From Zygnema cylindricum (Eukaryota > Streptophyta > Zygnematophyceae > Zygnematales > Zygnemataceae): DNA of 64,000 nt. This document shows positions 32,356 through 42,587 of the stretch, piece by piece. A program made the position numbers and the translations under genes. The notes beneath the pieces are model-generated. The model saw only the letters and a list, made by a program, of their open reading frames with translations. It did no database searches and was not told the origin of the DNA. The stretch spans positions 279,233 through 343,232 of the forward strand of contig JBBHKE010000165.1 in the NCBI GenBank assembly GCA_037447655.1, in the 5' to 3' direction. How positions within the stretch are numbered: position 1 is the first letter of the stretch; every line of letters starts with the position of its first letter.

Positions 32356-33640
32356 TTATATAATATCTTTAAAACTCGCTGCCGCTCGTTGACTGTCGGC
32401 ATCTTCAATATTTCTTAGGAATTCTCTTGCCCTTGGGCAAAGAGGTTCCACAACCTCGCCTTCGAATTGGTTGTGGTGCTTGGTGATTATGTCTTCCAAT
32501 TAATGTGTGAGCATGTTTTCTTCCCGCCGTCCGTCACGTAAAAACAAGCCACATTGAATCATGGCTTTTCTTGCATATCTCATCCCGTTATTGTCTCTCA
32601 TCGCATTAACCTCTCGGATAGAGTCCCTTGCCAATTTCAGAAAAAATGCCTTACCGGGTCCAACAATTTTTCGGACCATCCACGGCTCAAAGGTTTAGCC
32701 CATTGCCCGGTTTCAATTCCATACGCCTTCCAACTATCCCATATGCGAGTCCACATATCCTTGATTTTAGAAATCACGAAGGAGTCGGCCGACTGACCAA
32801 GATGCGTTGCATTAGGGGGGAAGAAGTGTAAAATGGTGTTTTTTGCATGTAGGACTTGCTTCCAAGTCATTTAACATATTATGACCACCACAGTTGTCGA
32901 GGAAGATATTTTTTTGTCATCCTTCCCGGTCCCCTTGATAAGACCTCGTCTCTTTGAACCATTGTGGGAACACCTTTTTATCATTCTAACCCTTTGGACC
33001 GGTGCTGTAACAAACACTTGAAAAAATATGTAATGGACAAAAAGAGGAAGAAATTAACACTTTATATTGCTTGCACAAATTTTCCCTAGCGGGAAATTAA
33101 GCTACGGATACCATAGGTAGCTTATAATAGGAGTCATTGTTTGAGATAAGAGAAGTTAGGGAGTTAAGGTACAAAAAAGTTGAAATGTTGAAGTGGGAGA
33201 GAGAGGGTAAAAGTATGAGAGGGAGAGGTAGAAAGATATAGATCTAAAAGGAGACACAAATAGATAGATAAAGAGAGATAGAGAAACCTCCATTAAAGAT
33301 TAAAAATACAACAAAATTAAAATGAAACCATTTGAGTAAGGAGAAAAAACACACCGGGACGGTGTTTGGCAAACCTTGTATCGGGTAATTTCTGCCACGA
33401 TTTGCAGAAATTATCATCAAGCTCTCGATACGTGCGTTCATCCCCCTTGGTGTTCGCACCATGAGAGTAATGGGTTCACCTCCAACTACGATGTCGGCGT
33501 ATTTCACCACATTACCCCCTCGAAACCCCAATGTCTTTCCATTATCGCTATTGACGATCACGTGTGTTTCATCTATGTTTTCCACAAGGTCTTTGTTGAA
33601 AATTCTTGGTATACATGCGACGACAAACCAGAAGAAACAA
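32356..33640 (-). pseudogene. Pogo-like DDE transposase remnant (catalytic and C-terminal part)
   Basis: The minus-strand translation matches the DDE_1 transposase family as I know it: ENIDETHVIVNSDNGKTLGF (near 33580-33525), then NYPIQGLPNTVP, a probable intron (about 33021-33353), TGPKG, FPQWFKE, IFLDNCGGHN with the second catalytic D (near 32895), FFPPNATHLGQSADSFVISK (near 32810), and FFLKLARDSIREVNA to a TAA at 32356-32358. A stop replaces the expected tryptophan after TGPKG, another stop precedes the second D, and frames shift near 32870 and 32665. It is dead. In the DNA-transposon role it would bind and cut element ends. The neighbouring ORF-X upstream may belong to the same element. 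Confidence 0.7.
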
Positions 33641-33716
33641 AATTCATACTATTGACATACGCGACACTCGAAATTTCCCAAAGATATGTACGCCTCACTT
33701 GTACATTTCGCAAGCG

Positions 33717-36118
33717 TTAATAAATCGCACTTCGAGCCTCTAAAAATACGTTTATCTCCGAAACACGAATTGCACGACGTAGAATAGTGAATAAACGTGG
33801 GTCCCAAGGGTGATGATGGCGGATTGATTTCGGCACATCAATTTCGAATCTGATTGGTCGACGTACAATCCATGTGAAACGGTCATCATTAGGTTGAAAA
33901 TGCCTAATGTATGGAAAATTAGATGCATGGTTGTATGATGAAATGTACAACCATGAAGGGTGGGCCAAGACATCCAAAAGGATGTCGAGGACTTCTGGGA
34001 CGAGGTTCAACCACCGATTGATGGGCCGAGGCTCCCTATAACGTTAAAAGTTCGGCCAATCCTCGACTGGGATGTAATGTGCTACCGTTGGTCGCAAGCC
34101 ATCCATGGCCTCATCTGCGTCAGGAGGCGGAAAAAACCAGTCGGGTTCTTCCTCTCAAACGAGGACATCACGGTCGGATTAAATTTGAGCAGGTTGTACC
34201 GCCACGAGAGCTGTATCATGGTTTGGTGAAGGAGGAAAACCCACGACCTCGTCTTGGTCGACATACTCTTCCTCCATGCGACTTTCTGAGCTCTTCAAAG
34301 ATGGGTCGTTCGAGGTTGTGGGATCGTCGTCGTATCTCGTCACCGTAATGTCCGACAATTCGCTTTCTTCCGACACTTCCTCCTCTTCCGTAGGCTCTTC
34401 CCCATCCTCTATAGGCTCGTCCGACGCGGTTCGCGAGGGATTATAATCTTCGTCGACTTCCTTATCCCCTTCTACTTTGCGGACAACTTTTTCCTGCGCT
34501 CCTACCCCTTCATCCTGTAACCCCCCCTCCAACACACTTGTTGTTACTACCATGTCTCTCCCCGTCCTTTCCCTCCCGACCTCCTTCGATTCCTCCATCT
34601 CCTATATTTCATCACCCGATTCTTCCCCCTCCCTCAATACCAGCTCCATTCCAACCCTTTCTCTACCACCCTCCTCCATTGCCACCCTATTCCCTAATTT
34701 TTCGTCAGTTGCCTCCCTCTCTCCTACTACCACCTCCGCTCCCGGTATCTCATGTTGTCCATAGCCATTTCTAGCCATGGATTCACCCTCGGAAGCACCA
34801 CAGACTACCGAAAAACAGCCTACTTTGAATCAACACAGAATTCTACAAAAATAACAAAACAAGCTGAAACTACATCAACAGATAGTGTCTAGGATTTGGA
34901 ATAACCTCACAAAGTTTCAGACAAATATAATGAAAAGAGCGATCACATCATCTAGTCAAAGTTGCAGAAAAATAGTTTGCCAGAACTTTGATAAAACAGA
35001 CTAACTTCACAATGAAGTAAAACACAGACCAGGCACACAATAGGCCTGAAAATCTGTGACAATAATAAAAATACAAAGAGGAACACACATGCAGAATTTC
35101 AGATAATTCTGCCAACAGATCTGAGAGTAATCCTCAGATAAAAATTACCAAAAAACACCATAAACAGTTTTTGGTCCAAAAGTTCCTATGACTAAAAATG
35201 ACTAAGTCCTACAAATATACACGAGCTCATTACTGAGTGTACGGAGGCATACCAGCCGTACGCAATCTACTAGCTACCTCTATTACTGTTAATAAACTCG
35301 AATACTTCGAGGTATGTCAAAAAGAGTAAATCTACACTAATAACTAATACGCATAAAGACAAACCATTGTTGTAAATATTTACAAAGTACACACAATCTT
35401 ACAAAATCGTATGCTCAGTCATGCTGAGTCACTCAATGGAACTCCTCGAATTTCGTCAAACAATCCGGGACGTCCAAAATAAACATCGTGTGATTGACGC
35501 GATTTCGCGTCTCTACTACTTGAAAAATATCGACGGCCTATATCCGCCGTCCGTCGATCTTATTCGGCACCCTTGATGGCGCGCCACGTGGTCATAAAAA
35601 TCCAAACGAAATCCACGCGAGTCGTCAAGTATCTCACGACGTCGCGAAGATAATTTAGTCATTCACGTCCACTTGTTAAAAATAATAATCGTACAACCGA
35701 AATCATTTCCGTACCGCAGCCGCGTCCTTTGCAATAAATGCGGCAAATAAAGTACACGTCATTTTTCATAAACGTCGCTTGTCGCATATAAATTACATTT
35801 GTTCAAATTATATGTTCCGTACCGGCGACGTACATTTCGTAAACTTCACATCGGATCGCGTCGCGATCCGCCGTCCATTTCTTAACGCATTCCGCGCCAC
35901 TCAATTACTACCTCACGTCCCTTTAATTTTACTCGTACATTTGCTCCCCCAATCCGCAAATCCATTCGAACCACCACATTACTTTCGATAATATATTACG
36001 CACGTGAAACGTCGCGTGCGCACAAACTGTCGAGTACGCACGAAACTAACTTTTCAAAAACAACATCTCATGCCCAACCGCCTCTACTACATCCCCTACA
36101 CTAAGAGACTCCTCTTTT
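33717..36118 (-). pseudogene. ORF-X copy 1 (acidic ORF), split by a solo LTR
   Basis: I do not recognise the family. Reading the minus strand, an open frame from 36118 to 36066 continues after the solo LTR (34753-36065) as HEIPGAEVVVGERE, then an acidic stretch (DEPIEDGEEPTEEEEVSEE, near 34420-34360), then in another frame FFPPPDADEAMDG and VAHYIPVEDW (near 34150-34070), then FTWIVRRPIRFEIDVPKS (near 33880). A stop near 34601 and at least two frameshifts break it. The same segments occur on the plus strand at 54960-55392. It ends just upstream of the DDE transposase remnant, in the same direction, so it may be a second protein or the N-terminal part of that transposon. Confidence 0.5.
34753..36065 (-). 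repeat. Solo LTR, family T (1313 bp)
   Basis: Bounded by TGTTG at 34753 and CAACA at 36065, flanked by the perfect 5-bp duplication TCTCA (34748-34752 and 36066-36070). No internal region is attached, so it is a solo LTR left by LTR-LTR recombination. Its sequence and exact length match the full LTRs of the array at 51280 and 53127. Orientation is inferred from the array, where the purine tract lies on the minus strand. The open frames within it are not genes. Confidence 0.9.
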
Positions 36119-36210
36119 TTGAAACCATGAGACCTCCATTGGTCCTCAGAGTAGGCAGCTCTCAAGAAGCTTCTCTAGTTATTGCCGACTCGAAGTTGAT
36201 ACAAACCCAA
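36119..36210 (-). repeat. Copia-family LTR end, next to assembly gap
   Basis: The sequence gaaaccatgagacctccatt and following bases resemble the 3' end of the copia c LTR (tgaaactctgagacctccat at 55792). The match is clear for about 60 bp, then fades before the N run. Confidence 0.55.
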
Positions 36211-36220
36211 NNNNNNNNNN
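36211..36220. other. Assembly gap (10 N)
   Basis: Ten Ns. The true length of missing sequence is unknown, so nothing should be inferred across it. Confidence 0.99.
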
Positions 36221-36560
36221 GCTTATTAATCGTACCAAATGCGATTAACCCTCAAACCTTTAAAAGCTTCTTTAGCTAATTAGATTAATCCTTAATCCCA
36301 AAAAATATTTATAACACCTATTAAGATAAACTCTTATTTTTTATTTTTTTCGCCCTGCCCTAATCGCATGTGTTGCGATTATCGCTAACCGCCACATGAT
36401 AATAAGGTCACAAACGCACTTCATGCTACACAGCAAATTAGTTATGGCCATGTCATTGCATGTCATAGCGTTTAAATTGAAACCGCGCACGCTAGTGCAG
36501 TGTAGTGCGGTGCAACAGCACAAGACGTTATTTACTCTAATTACGATTCGCTATCTACTG
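36221..36560. other. Intergenic, nothing recognised
   Basis: AT-rich sequence with no gene. The end (attacgattcgctatctactg) may be a decayed MITE edge. Confidence 0.45.
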
Positions 36561-37158
36561 TACGGATGTTGAGAACACGACAACGTGGCGTGATGTGACG
36601 TGATCGCACGCGCCAAAGTTAAATTTGCGATACTGTACGTTACTGTACCGGTATTGATTAAACGACACATCGTACTTCACGCCAACACTGAAATAATAGT
36701 ACACCGCCAATCGCTATTAGCGTTGTGTACGCTAATCCCGTCCCGCTTTTTTTATTTTTTATTCTCAAATAGAATTATCCACAATATTTATAAAAAACCC
36801 TAATTCCTAATTAGATTAATCGATTTCTTCGAAAATTTCCAAACTCCCAATTAGCGTAAACCATGCTAATTATTCGTATACGCTAAAGAAACTTCTACGC
36901 TAATAGCGATTGGCGGTGTAGTGTACGGTTATTGAGAACACGACAACGCGTCGTGATGTGACAGGATCGCACGCGCGAAAATTAAAAGTACGATACTGTA
37001 CATTACTTAACCGGTATTGATAACACGACATTTTGGCGCGTACGAGTATTGAGAAAACGACAACGTGGTGTGATGTACGGGATCGCACGCGCAAAATTTT
37101 AAAGTACGATACTGTACGTTACTCAACCGGTATTGATATCACGACATTTTGGCGTGAC
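36561..37158. repeat. 117-bp tandem repeat, three copies, split by a MITE
   Basis: Copies start near 36561, 36924 and 37041 with ttgagaa(c/a)acgacaacg and share gatcgcacgcgc, cgatactgtac and accggtattgat. The spacing of copies 2 and 3 is 117 bp. Copy 1 is separated from copy 2 by the MITE at 36702-36918. It looks like a small satellite block. Confidence 0.75.
36702..36918. mobile_element. CACCGC-family MITE (217 bp)
   Basis: Perfect terminal inverted repeats of at least 21 bp starting caccgccaatcgctattag, with TA at 36700-36701 and 36919-36920. Its right arm, read inward, is closely similar to the one-sided copy at 46761. Confidence 0.85.
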
Positions 37159-37256
37159 GTTGATTTTGTTTGGCCTTTTATCAACCACACGAAATACAAA
37201 AAATAGGAATGTACCACATGTCTCTTTTCATTACATCAAAATGGAACATGACAAAG

Positions 37257-37421
37257 CCAATCGAAACTCAAATCACTCAGTGGCTGACGATATTGCACAA
37301 AAATAATCGACGATCAATTATCGTTGTCACCAGAGAAGCCAATCAAAACTCAAAACACCCAACGGCTCAAGATGTTACACAAAAAAGATCGACGGTCAAT
37401 TATCGTTGTCACCAGAGACGA
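37257..37421. repeat. 82-bp direct duplication
   Basis: Two copies start ccaatcgaaactcaaatcac and ccaatcaaaactcaaaacac, each ending tcaattatcgttgtcaccag. Non-coding as far as I can see. Confidence 0.7.
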
Positions 37422-37499
37422 ATAAGACTAGAGTGCTTTGCCATTTTAGAAAAAGGGCAAAGGAAAAAATGCCTCATTTACGCGCGCGTATTTTTTGTG

Positions 37500-37980
37500 T
37501 CCTCCACTCCGTATTCAGAAGGAAGCTGCCGTTGGAGACGCCGTAAGTTCCGCCGCTCGTCGCTTGTTTGTTGCACTTTCGCTTCATTTGCGCGCACGTA
37601 TTTTTACTTGAGCGGCAAGAGGCGGAATTTTTGGTGTCTCGCGCGAGTATTTTTATCTGAGCGGCGAGCCTCGGAATTCATGGTGTCTCGCGCGCGTATT
37701 TTTATCTGAGGAGCCAGCCGCGGAACTTTTGGCGTCTTGCACGCGTATTTTTATTTGAGCGGCGAGCCGCGGAATTTATGGCGTCTCGCACGGGTAATTT
37801 ATCTGAGCGGCGAACGACGAACGACGAAATTTATGAAATCTCCAACAGCGGCTTCCTTGAGCCGTTTTGCGTCATTTGCGCGCGCTTATTTTCATCATCT
37901 CCTCCACTCCGTCTTTAAAAGGAAGGCGCCGTTGGAGACGCTGTAAATTCCGGCGCTCGCCGCTAGTTCGTTGCACTTTT
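37500..37980. repeat. 48-bp minisatellite inside a longer direct repeat
   Basis: About five copies of a GC-rich unit like cgcgtatttttatctgagcg, each ending in ggtgtctcgc, span about 37590-37835. They are flanked by an imperfect direct repeat of about 80 bp starting cctccactccgt at 37501 and 37901. This is probably one duplicated sequence expanded internally. Confidence 0.75.
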
Positions 37981-38476
37981 CAGTTTTTTAGGGTATTGAA
38001 TATTGAAAAAATTTGAAATTTGAAAGTACAAAAAAAGTACGAATTTTACCTACGAATTTTAAAAGTTTGAAATTGTTTTATGCGCACTCTACGTAGTATT
38101 CGTTAGTTTACTCCGTGCGTTTTATGCGTATAGGACATCTATGGCTTTCTGTAGACTTGATCCTCCCCTTTAAGTACCAATATTGTGAGCGAGTACTGAG
38201 ACCCATTAGTGCGCACGTAACGTAATCTTCAATGACAATACTCCCCCGAGACTTTACTGTAGTTTCGTGCAACCTTGCTTCAAATCCAGCCACGTGTCAC
38301 TTCCTTAACGTGTTAGCTGTTTACCAAAACCGCGGATTCATCCTATTACTCGTATCTTTTCATGTTACTTCTATGTTGTATCTAGTTAGTGTACGCACAA
38401 AATTAGACTTCAAATGTAAAAACTTTTCCCAAGACTTAGTTTGGTGCACCCCATATCGCCTTTTTGAGAGATAAAT
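37981..38476. other. Intergenic, possible retroelement 3' boundary
   Basis: Near 38238 the words actcccccgag... and gtttcgtgc resemble the LTR/internal boundary of family T (actcccccgaaaatttagtt, then cgtgc, at 50749). This may be an old LTR edge of a related element. No gene seen. Confidence 0.35.
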
Positions 38477-39330
38477 GTGTTTACATCTTTCCAAAATCAC
38501 TTCTCCCCACATCAGTTCGGTGATGCAGAGAGGGGATGTTGTGAGGCGGTGGTTCATGGTTTGCAGGCGATCCTTGACTTGCTTTCGGATTGGGTAGTTT
38601 TTCAATTTGACATTTTCAATCCCTCAAACAACGTTGGTCGTAGCGCCATCGATTGTGAGCGATGACATGCACAACCTCCAATCAAACAAATTTTCCCATT
38701 TGCCGTGCCTTTTACTCCAAATCCAATTCCTACTTTATCCAATCGGAGGCCAGTTAGTGGAAATTGCCTCTTTGGAATCGATAGTCGGTACTCGTCAAGG
38801 TGACCCTTTAGAAGCCCCTTTATTTGCTCTGCCTCGCCTGCATGCCTTAAGAGCATAAGCTACGAATTTTCTAAGTTGTTTTTTCCCTTCGGTTGTTGAC
38901 AACACTCATATCATTGGCCCACAAGACCACATCCATCCTGCCTCTCATCATTTTGTAATTTAACTCTCCAAGATACTCCTTTCCGTCAAAGTCACGAAAT
39001 GTGTCGCATGGAGCCCTACTAGTCTGCCACAATTTTCCTCCCCCCCTTCAAGATTTCGATTTTTCACTCCTCAAAAGGATATAAGGGCTTTAGGCCCCCT
39101 AACGGAGCCCCTTTTCTTAACCGGACGCCCTGCTCGATGACCGTTCCCACAGTCAGGACCTTCCCAAACTTTTAGACTCACAAGTGTTGTTTGCTTTCAT
39201 AACTCGTTGTTTTGCGCAACGCTCATTGTATTTGGTCAGCACTTTACCTCCCAACTCTTCTTCACTTCAAAAATTGATGATAGTCTCTTTGGGATTCTAC
39301 ATCAGCTTGTCGGCCATGGTACCTTTTGAT
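38477..39330 (+). pseudogene. Non-LTR (LINE) reverse transcriptase remnant
   Basis: Three RT motifs occur in order on the plus strand but in different frames: HQFGDAERGCCEAVVHGLQA with VVFQFDIFNP (motif A region, 38510-38630), GTRQGDPLEAPLFALPRLHA (motif B, near 38790-38850), and VVDNTHIIGP (near 38895-38925), where functional elements have ADD. KCVAWSPTSLP follows near 38998. The catalytic second aspartate is lost and frames shift, so it is dead. No 5' ORF, endonuclease or poly-A end was identified. Confidence 0.7.
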
Positions 39331-42300
39331 CGCTAGAAAGGGCTACTCGCTGGTAGAGAAGTTGCTTTTCTAGTCTCTTTCTCGAGTCTTGGTTTCCGTC
39401 CTCCGGCCACCTTGGCGCCTGTAGCTTGCTTAGGGAGTTAGGCTCTGGTAGCGCGGTCGAATCTTAGTTATGCATGCCGTTGACTTGAAGCTTAGATGCA
39501 TAACTCAACTGCACTCCTGTTGTGATCTCCGCGAGCGTAGAACTTTGTAATTCTACTCTGTGGTTTTGCCCTGTAAGAGATTTACTGGTCTGAAGTTTCG
39601 TCGTGGGTTTGTGAGGACGGGACTTTTGCAAACTACTAGACCGCTGATTATGGGCAGTGTTGTTTGGAGGAATATGTAGCTTGAGAAATTTTCAGCTTAA
39701 CTAACGTTTTCTGGTGAAGAAGGTTAAAGTTGCAGTCGTTGCCTAGATGCGGTGCTGCCCTCTCGTGACCTGCATGTCACCAAGCGGCCACCTTTCAATG
39801 CTGCTACAGCTGGCCCTGCCTCCGAGAAGACAGGCTTTTCCTGACCTGTAAATTTGGACCAAGTTATTTCAAATTTGTTTGATTCTCTATTGACTTGCTT
39901 TGTTGCTATCAGGACATAAGCTAAATGACATGAGTCCAACCATTGTTGACAGGAAAATTAAACAATCAGGATTATCCCACCTTTCCTTCAGTAACCCTCT
40001 CACGTCCAGGAATTCTGACAATCCTCTGCATACCAATGCAACGTGCCTGAATCTCTTCTGAGCCGTGGCTCCTCACTCTGAGGTGCCCGATATCCATTAC
40101 TTGTTTTTTTCCGCTTCTGTACAATTCTTGGTAACTTTCGATGTCCTTTTCATTTCGCAACTCCAAGTCTTTCAATCTCTAAGTAAAGTTTGTGTGCCAG
40201 TTGTTTTTGAGTGGAGTTTCACATTCTACCCTATGAAATCAATACCGCACAAATCATCAGGACATATATCAACATAGAGCAACCGACCTCATATCCCAGT
40301 AACCCCAAAGAGGATGCAGGTATCTTAATGCTGGGCAAAATTGAAACAAGACAGATGGAATATCAACCACAAAGCTGCATACAAAGCCTTCATGAGAGTT
40401 ACTGATGTTTTCCCAGCATAGTTAACAAGCTACCGAGGAAAAGAAAAAAAAACAGAATTGTAGACTAATAAGATCCTAACTCCTAAGCTGCTTGATTTGA
40501 CCAACCTGTTTTCTACCTGTTCCACAAGACCAGTGCTTTTACCCATAGCCTCTTCTGTCAAAAGCAGCCACGGGAGAAAGTAGAAGTAATAAGTAGAAAA
40601 CAGACGTCCGCACTTCTAATGCATCAGGCGATACAACAAGACATATATAATTCACCAGGTTTCTTCAAGATTTTCCCATCAAGATAATAGATATTAAACA
40701 CTCATATAACTATCGTACGGCAATTTACTCAATGAAACACGAAAAAACTACACCAACTGGAAATTCATTCCATGTCTCCATACCATAGCCCTTTAATTAC
40801 GCCCTTTCTAAAGAGCATGTGCCTTACTTCTAACATGCTTTAGGCTAATCCTCCATGTTTACAATCCCTAATGCCTTTACCAGCGAGGACACTGAAGAAG
40901 GCTATGCAATCACAAAAGAAAACAAGGCCTGTCTTGCTCAGTTGCTTCTAGCTCACATCCAACAGCTCCTCCCTGGAGGACTTTATAATTTGATAGGTCA
41001 ACGTTCGCAGGATCGCTAAACTTCTCCCACATTTATCATACAAGTTTCCCAAATATACGACCTTCAGAGACATATAGGCTCACAGTAAGGCCTAGGCCTA
41101 AGTAAACCTAGGCCAGGGACAAAGGGACGAACATGGGACAACAGCAGATGGTCGTGTTCTAGGCGGTCCCAATAACTTCATATAGAAGTTTACACCAACG
41201 ACGACAAACATTGAAACACACACCGCCTTAAGTTCTACCTCCCAAGTGAATTCCTATATCAATCCATTCAATAGGAGCTGGTTCGATTTCAATTTCAATT
41301 TCACTTTCATTCAGTGAAAACCATAAACTCGAAAACATACTTCAAGTTGCCAGTTTGTAGAAGACAATTGCCGCTATAGGCTCACTATGCAGACAACGGG
41401 GTGGTTCGCTGAGATGCTGCCACTGAATTAGAATCTGCTGCAACCTGCGAACCACCGAGAAAACCATAAAAAAATTAATGGCTCCTCCACATAGGACCGA
41501 AAAAGTTCAAGTTAGGGCTCAACAAACTCAACAAATCACGATAGAGACAACTTCCAGAGACAGGCAACAAAAGGTGAGGAATTCGTGGCAAACAAAGAGC
41601 GGTGCATCCCTCCGACCAAATTTTTACCCTAACGTGCCATTTGCCACTTCTACTTTTTGGAGAGCTCTGCAAAGAGACAAATAAAAGCTGACCATCTAAG
41701 AAATACATAATTTGTTCATCATAAAAATGATGTCGAGATTCAGAAAACACGTCAAAGACAATCTACAAACACCGCGACCACTGGACAATGATGAACAAAA
41801 CCAATGTTGTAACTTATTGGCAAGATAACCATTGCAGTACTGGCTAACTGACAACTGTCCTCATGATGCCTCAGGAGTATAAAAATACAAAGACAGTCAT
41901 TTCTTCATTGCTTGACACAACCAGAGCCATAGTTAAATTATAACTACAAGACGAGCACCTCAAACAAAAAACAATTAAACGCACAAGCCAAAGCCAAAAA
42001 TCTAGCATTGGTTTAATTGCCCTTCCCTACTTTCAGCTGTAGGAACATAGGCAGGTTAATTGTGTAATGCAATAGCCCCAACCCAATACATTAGACTTAT
42101 GCTTGCAATGTGTGCCCATGATGCGGAAAGAAACGACATTTGTCACTTCCACAATTTATGAAGGGTAAAACTAAGTTCCAATGCTACTATTGGCAAGTAG
42201 TCTACATGTAAGATTTCCATTTTGTCAATATATGCACTAGTTCTTCTTGTAGACGTTTTTGCCAATACCATCATCTTCTTTCTGCACACCTTCCTATAGC

Positions 42301-42587
42301 AACGAGATAAAATTTTGCAATCTCTGATGCATGGCAATACATTACATGCTCAATAAACATCCATGAACAAATGCATCCACTCAAAAACAAAATACCAAAT
42401 AGCAAAAAAGGCCTCCAGAAACAGCTATATGCGTGTGCGAAGTTCAAAAATCATCAAGAATCCCTGCAAGTAACAGTTTTAAGGTATTTTGAGATCTTTA
42501 GTGCTGCATGCAACTCCAGTTGCTACTTAAAAATACTGGCTACATGTCAGAATTCAATGGGGAAAAAAAAAAACAACACAGGAACAC
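39331..42587. other. Downstream flank of the RHF gene; possible exons, unresolved
   Basis: No transposon structure is recognised. A minus-strand frame near 40180-39972 (LKDLELRNEKDIESYQELYR...) follows an AG and looks like a charged helical exon, and a second minus-strand frame lies at 39939-39724. I cannot link either to a family or to each other. 42587 leftward should include the RHF 3' UTR. A LINE 3' tail may occupy the first few hundred bases. Confidence 0.35.
39972..40180 (-). CDS. Possible isolated exon, unknown product
   Basis: On the minus strand, after a TACTTAGAG acceptor-like sequence, about 65 codons read KDLELRNEKDIESYQELYRS and on to a TAA near 39972. The composition is charged and helix-prone, unlike the surrounding AT-rich frames. 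No start codon context, partner exon or domain is recognised, so it may be chance. Confidence 0.18.

Noticed and set aside
33244-34764. Plus-strand Ser/Pro-rich ORFs near 34477-34774
   Set aside because: They are complements of the acidic ORF-X frame, whose homology to the 55-kb locus favours the minus strand.
36702-36918. 3-bp target duplication AGT (Harbinger or CACTA type) for the CACCGC MITEs
   Set aside because: The empty site at 13252 and comparison of all complete copies support TA; the extra matching base is not consistent.
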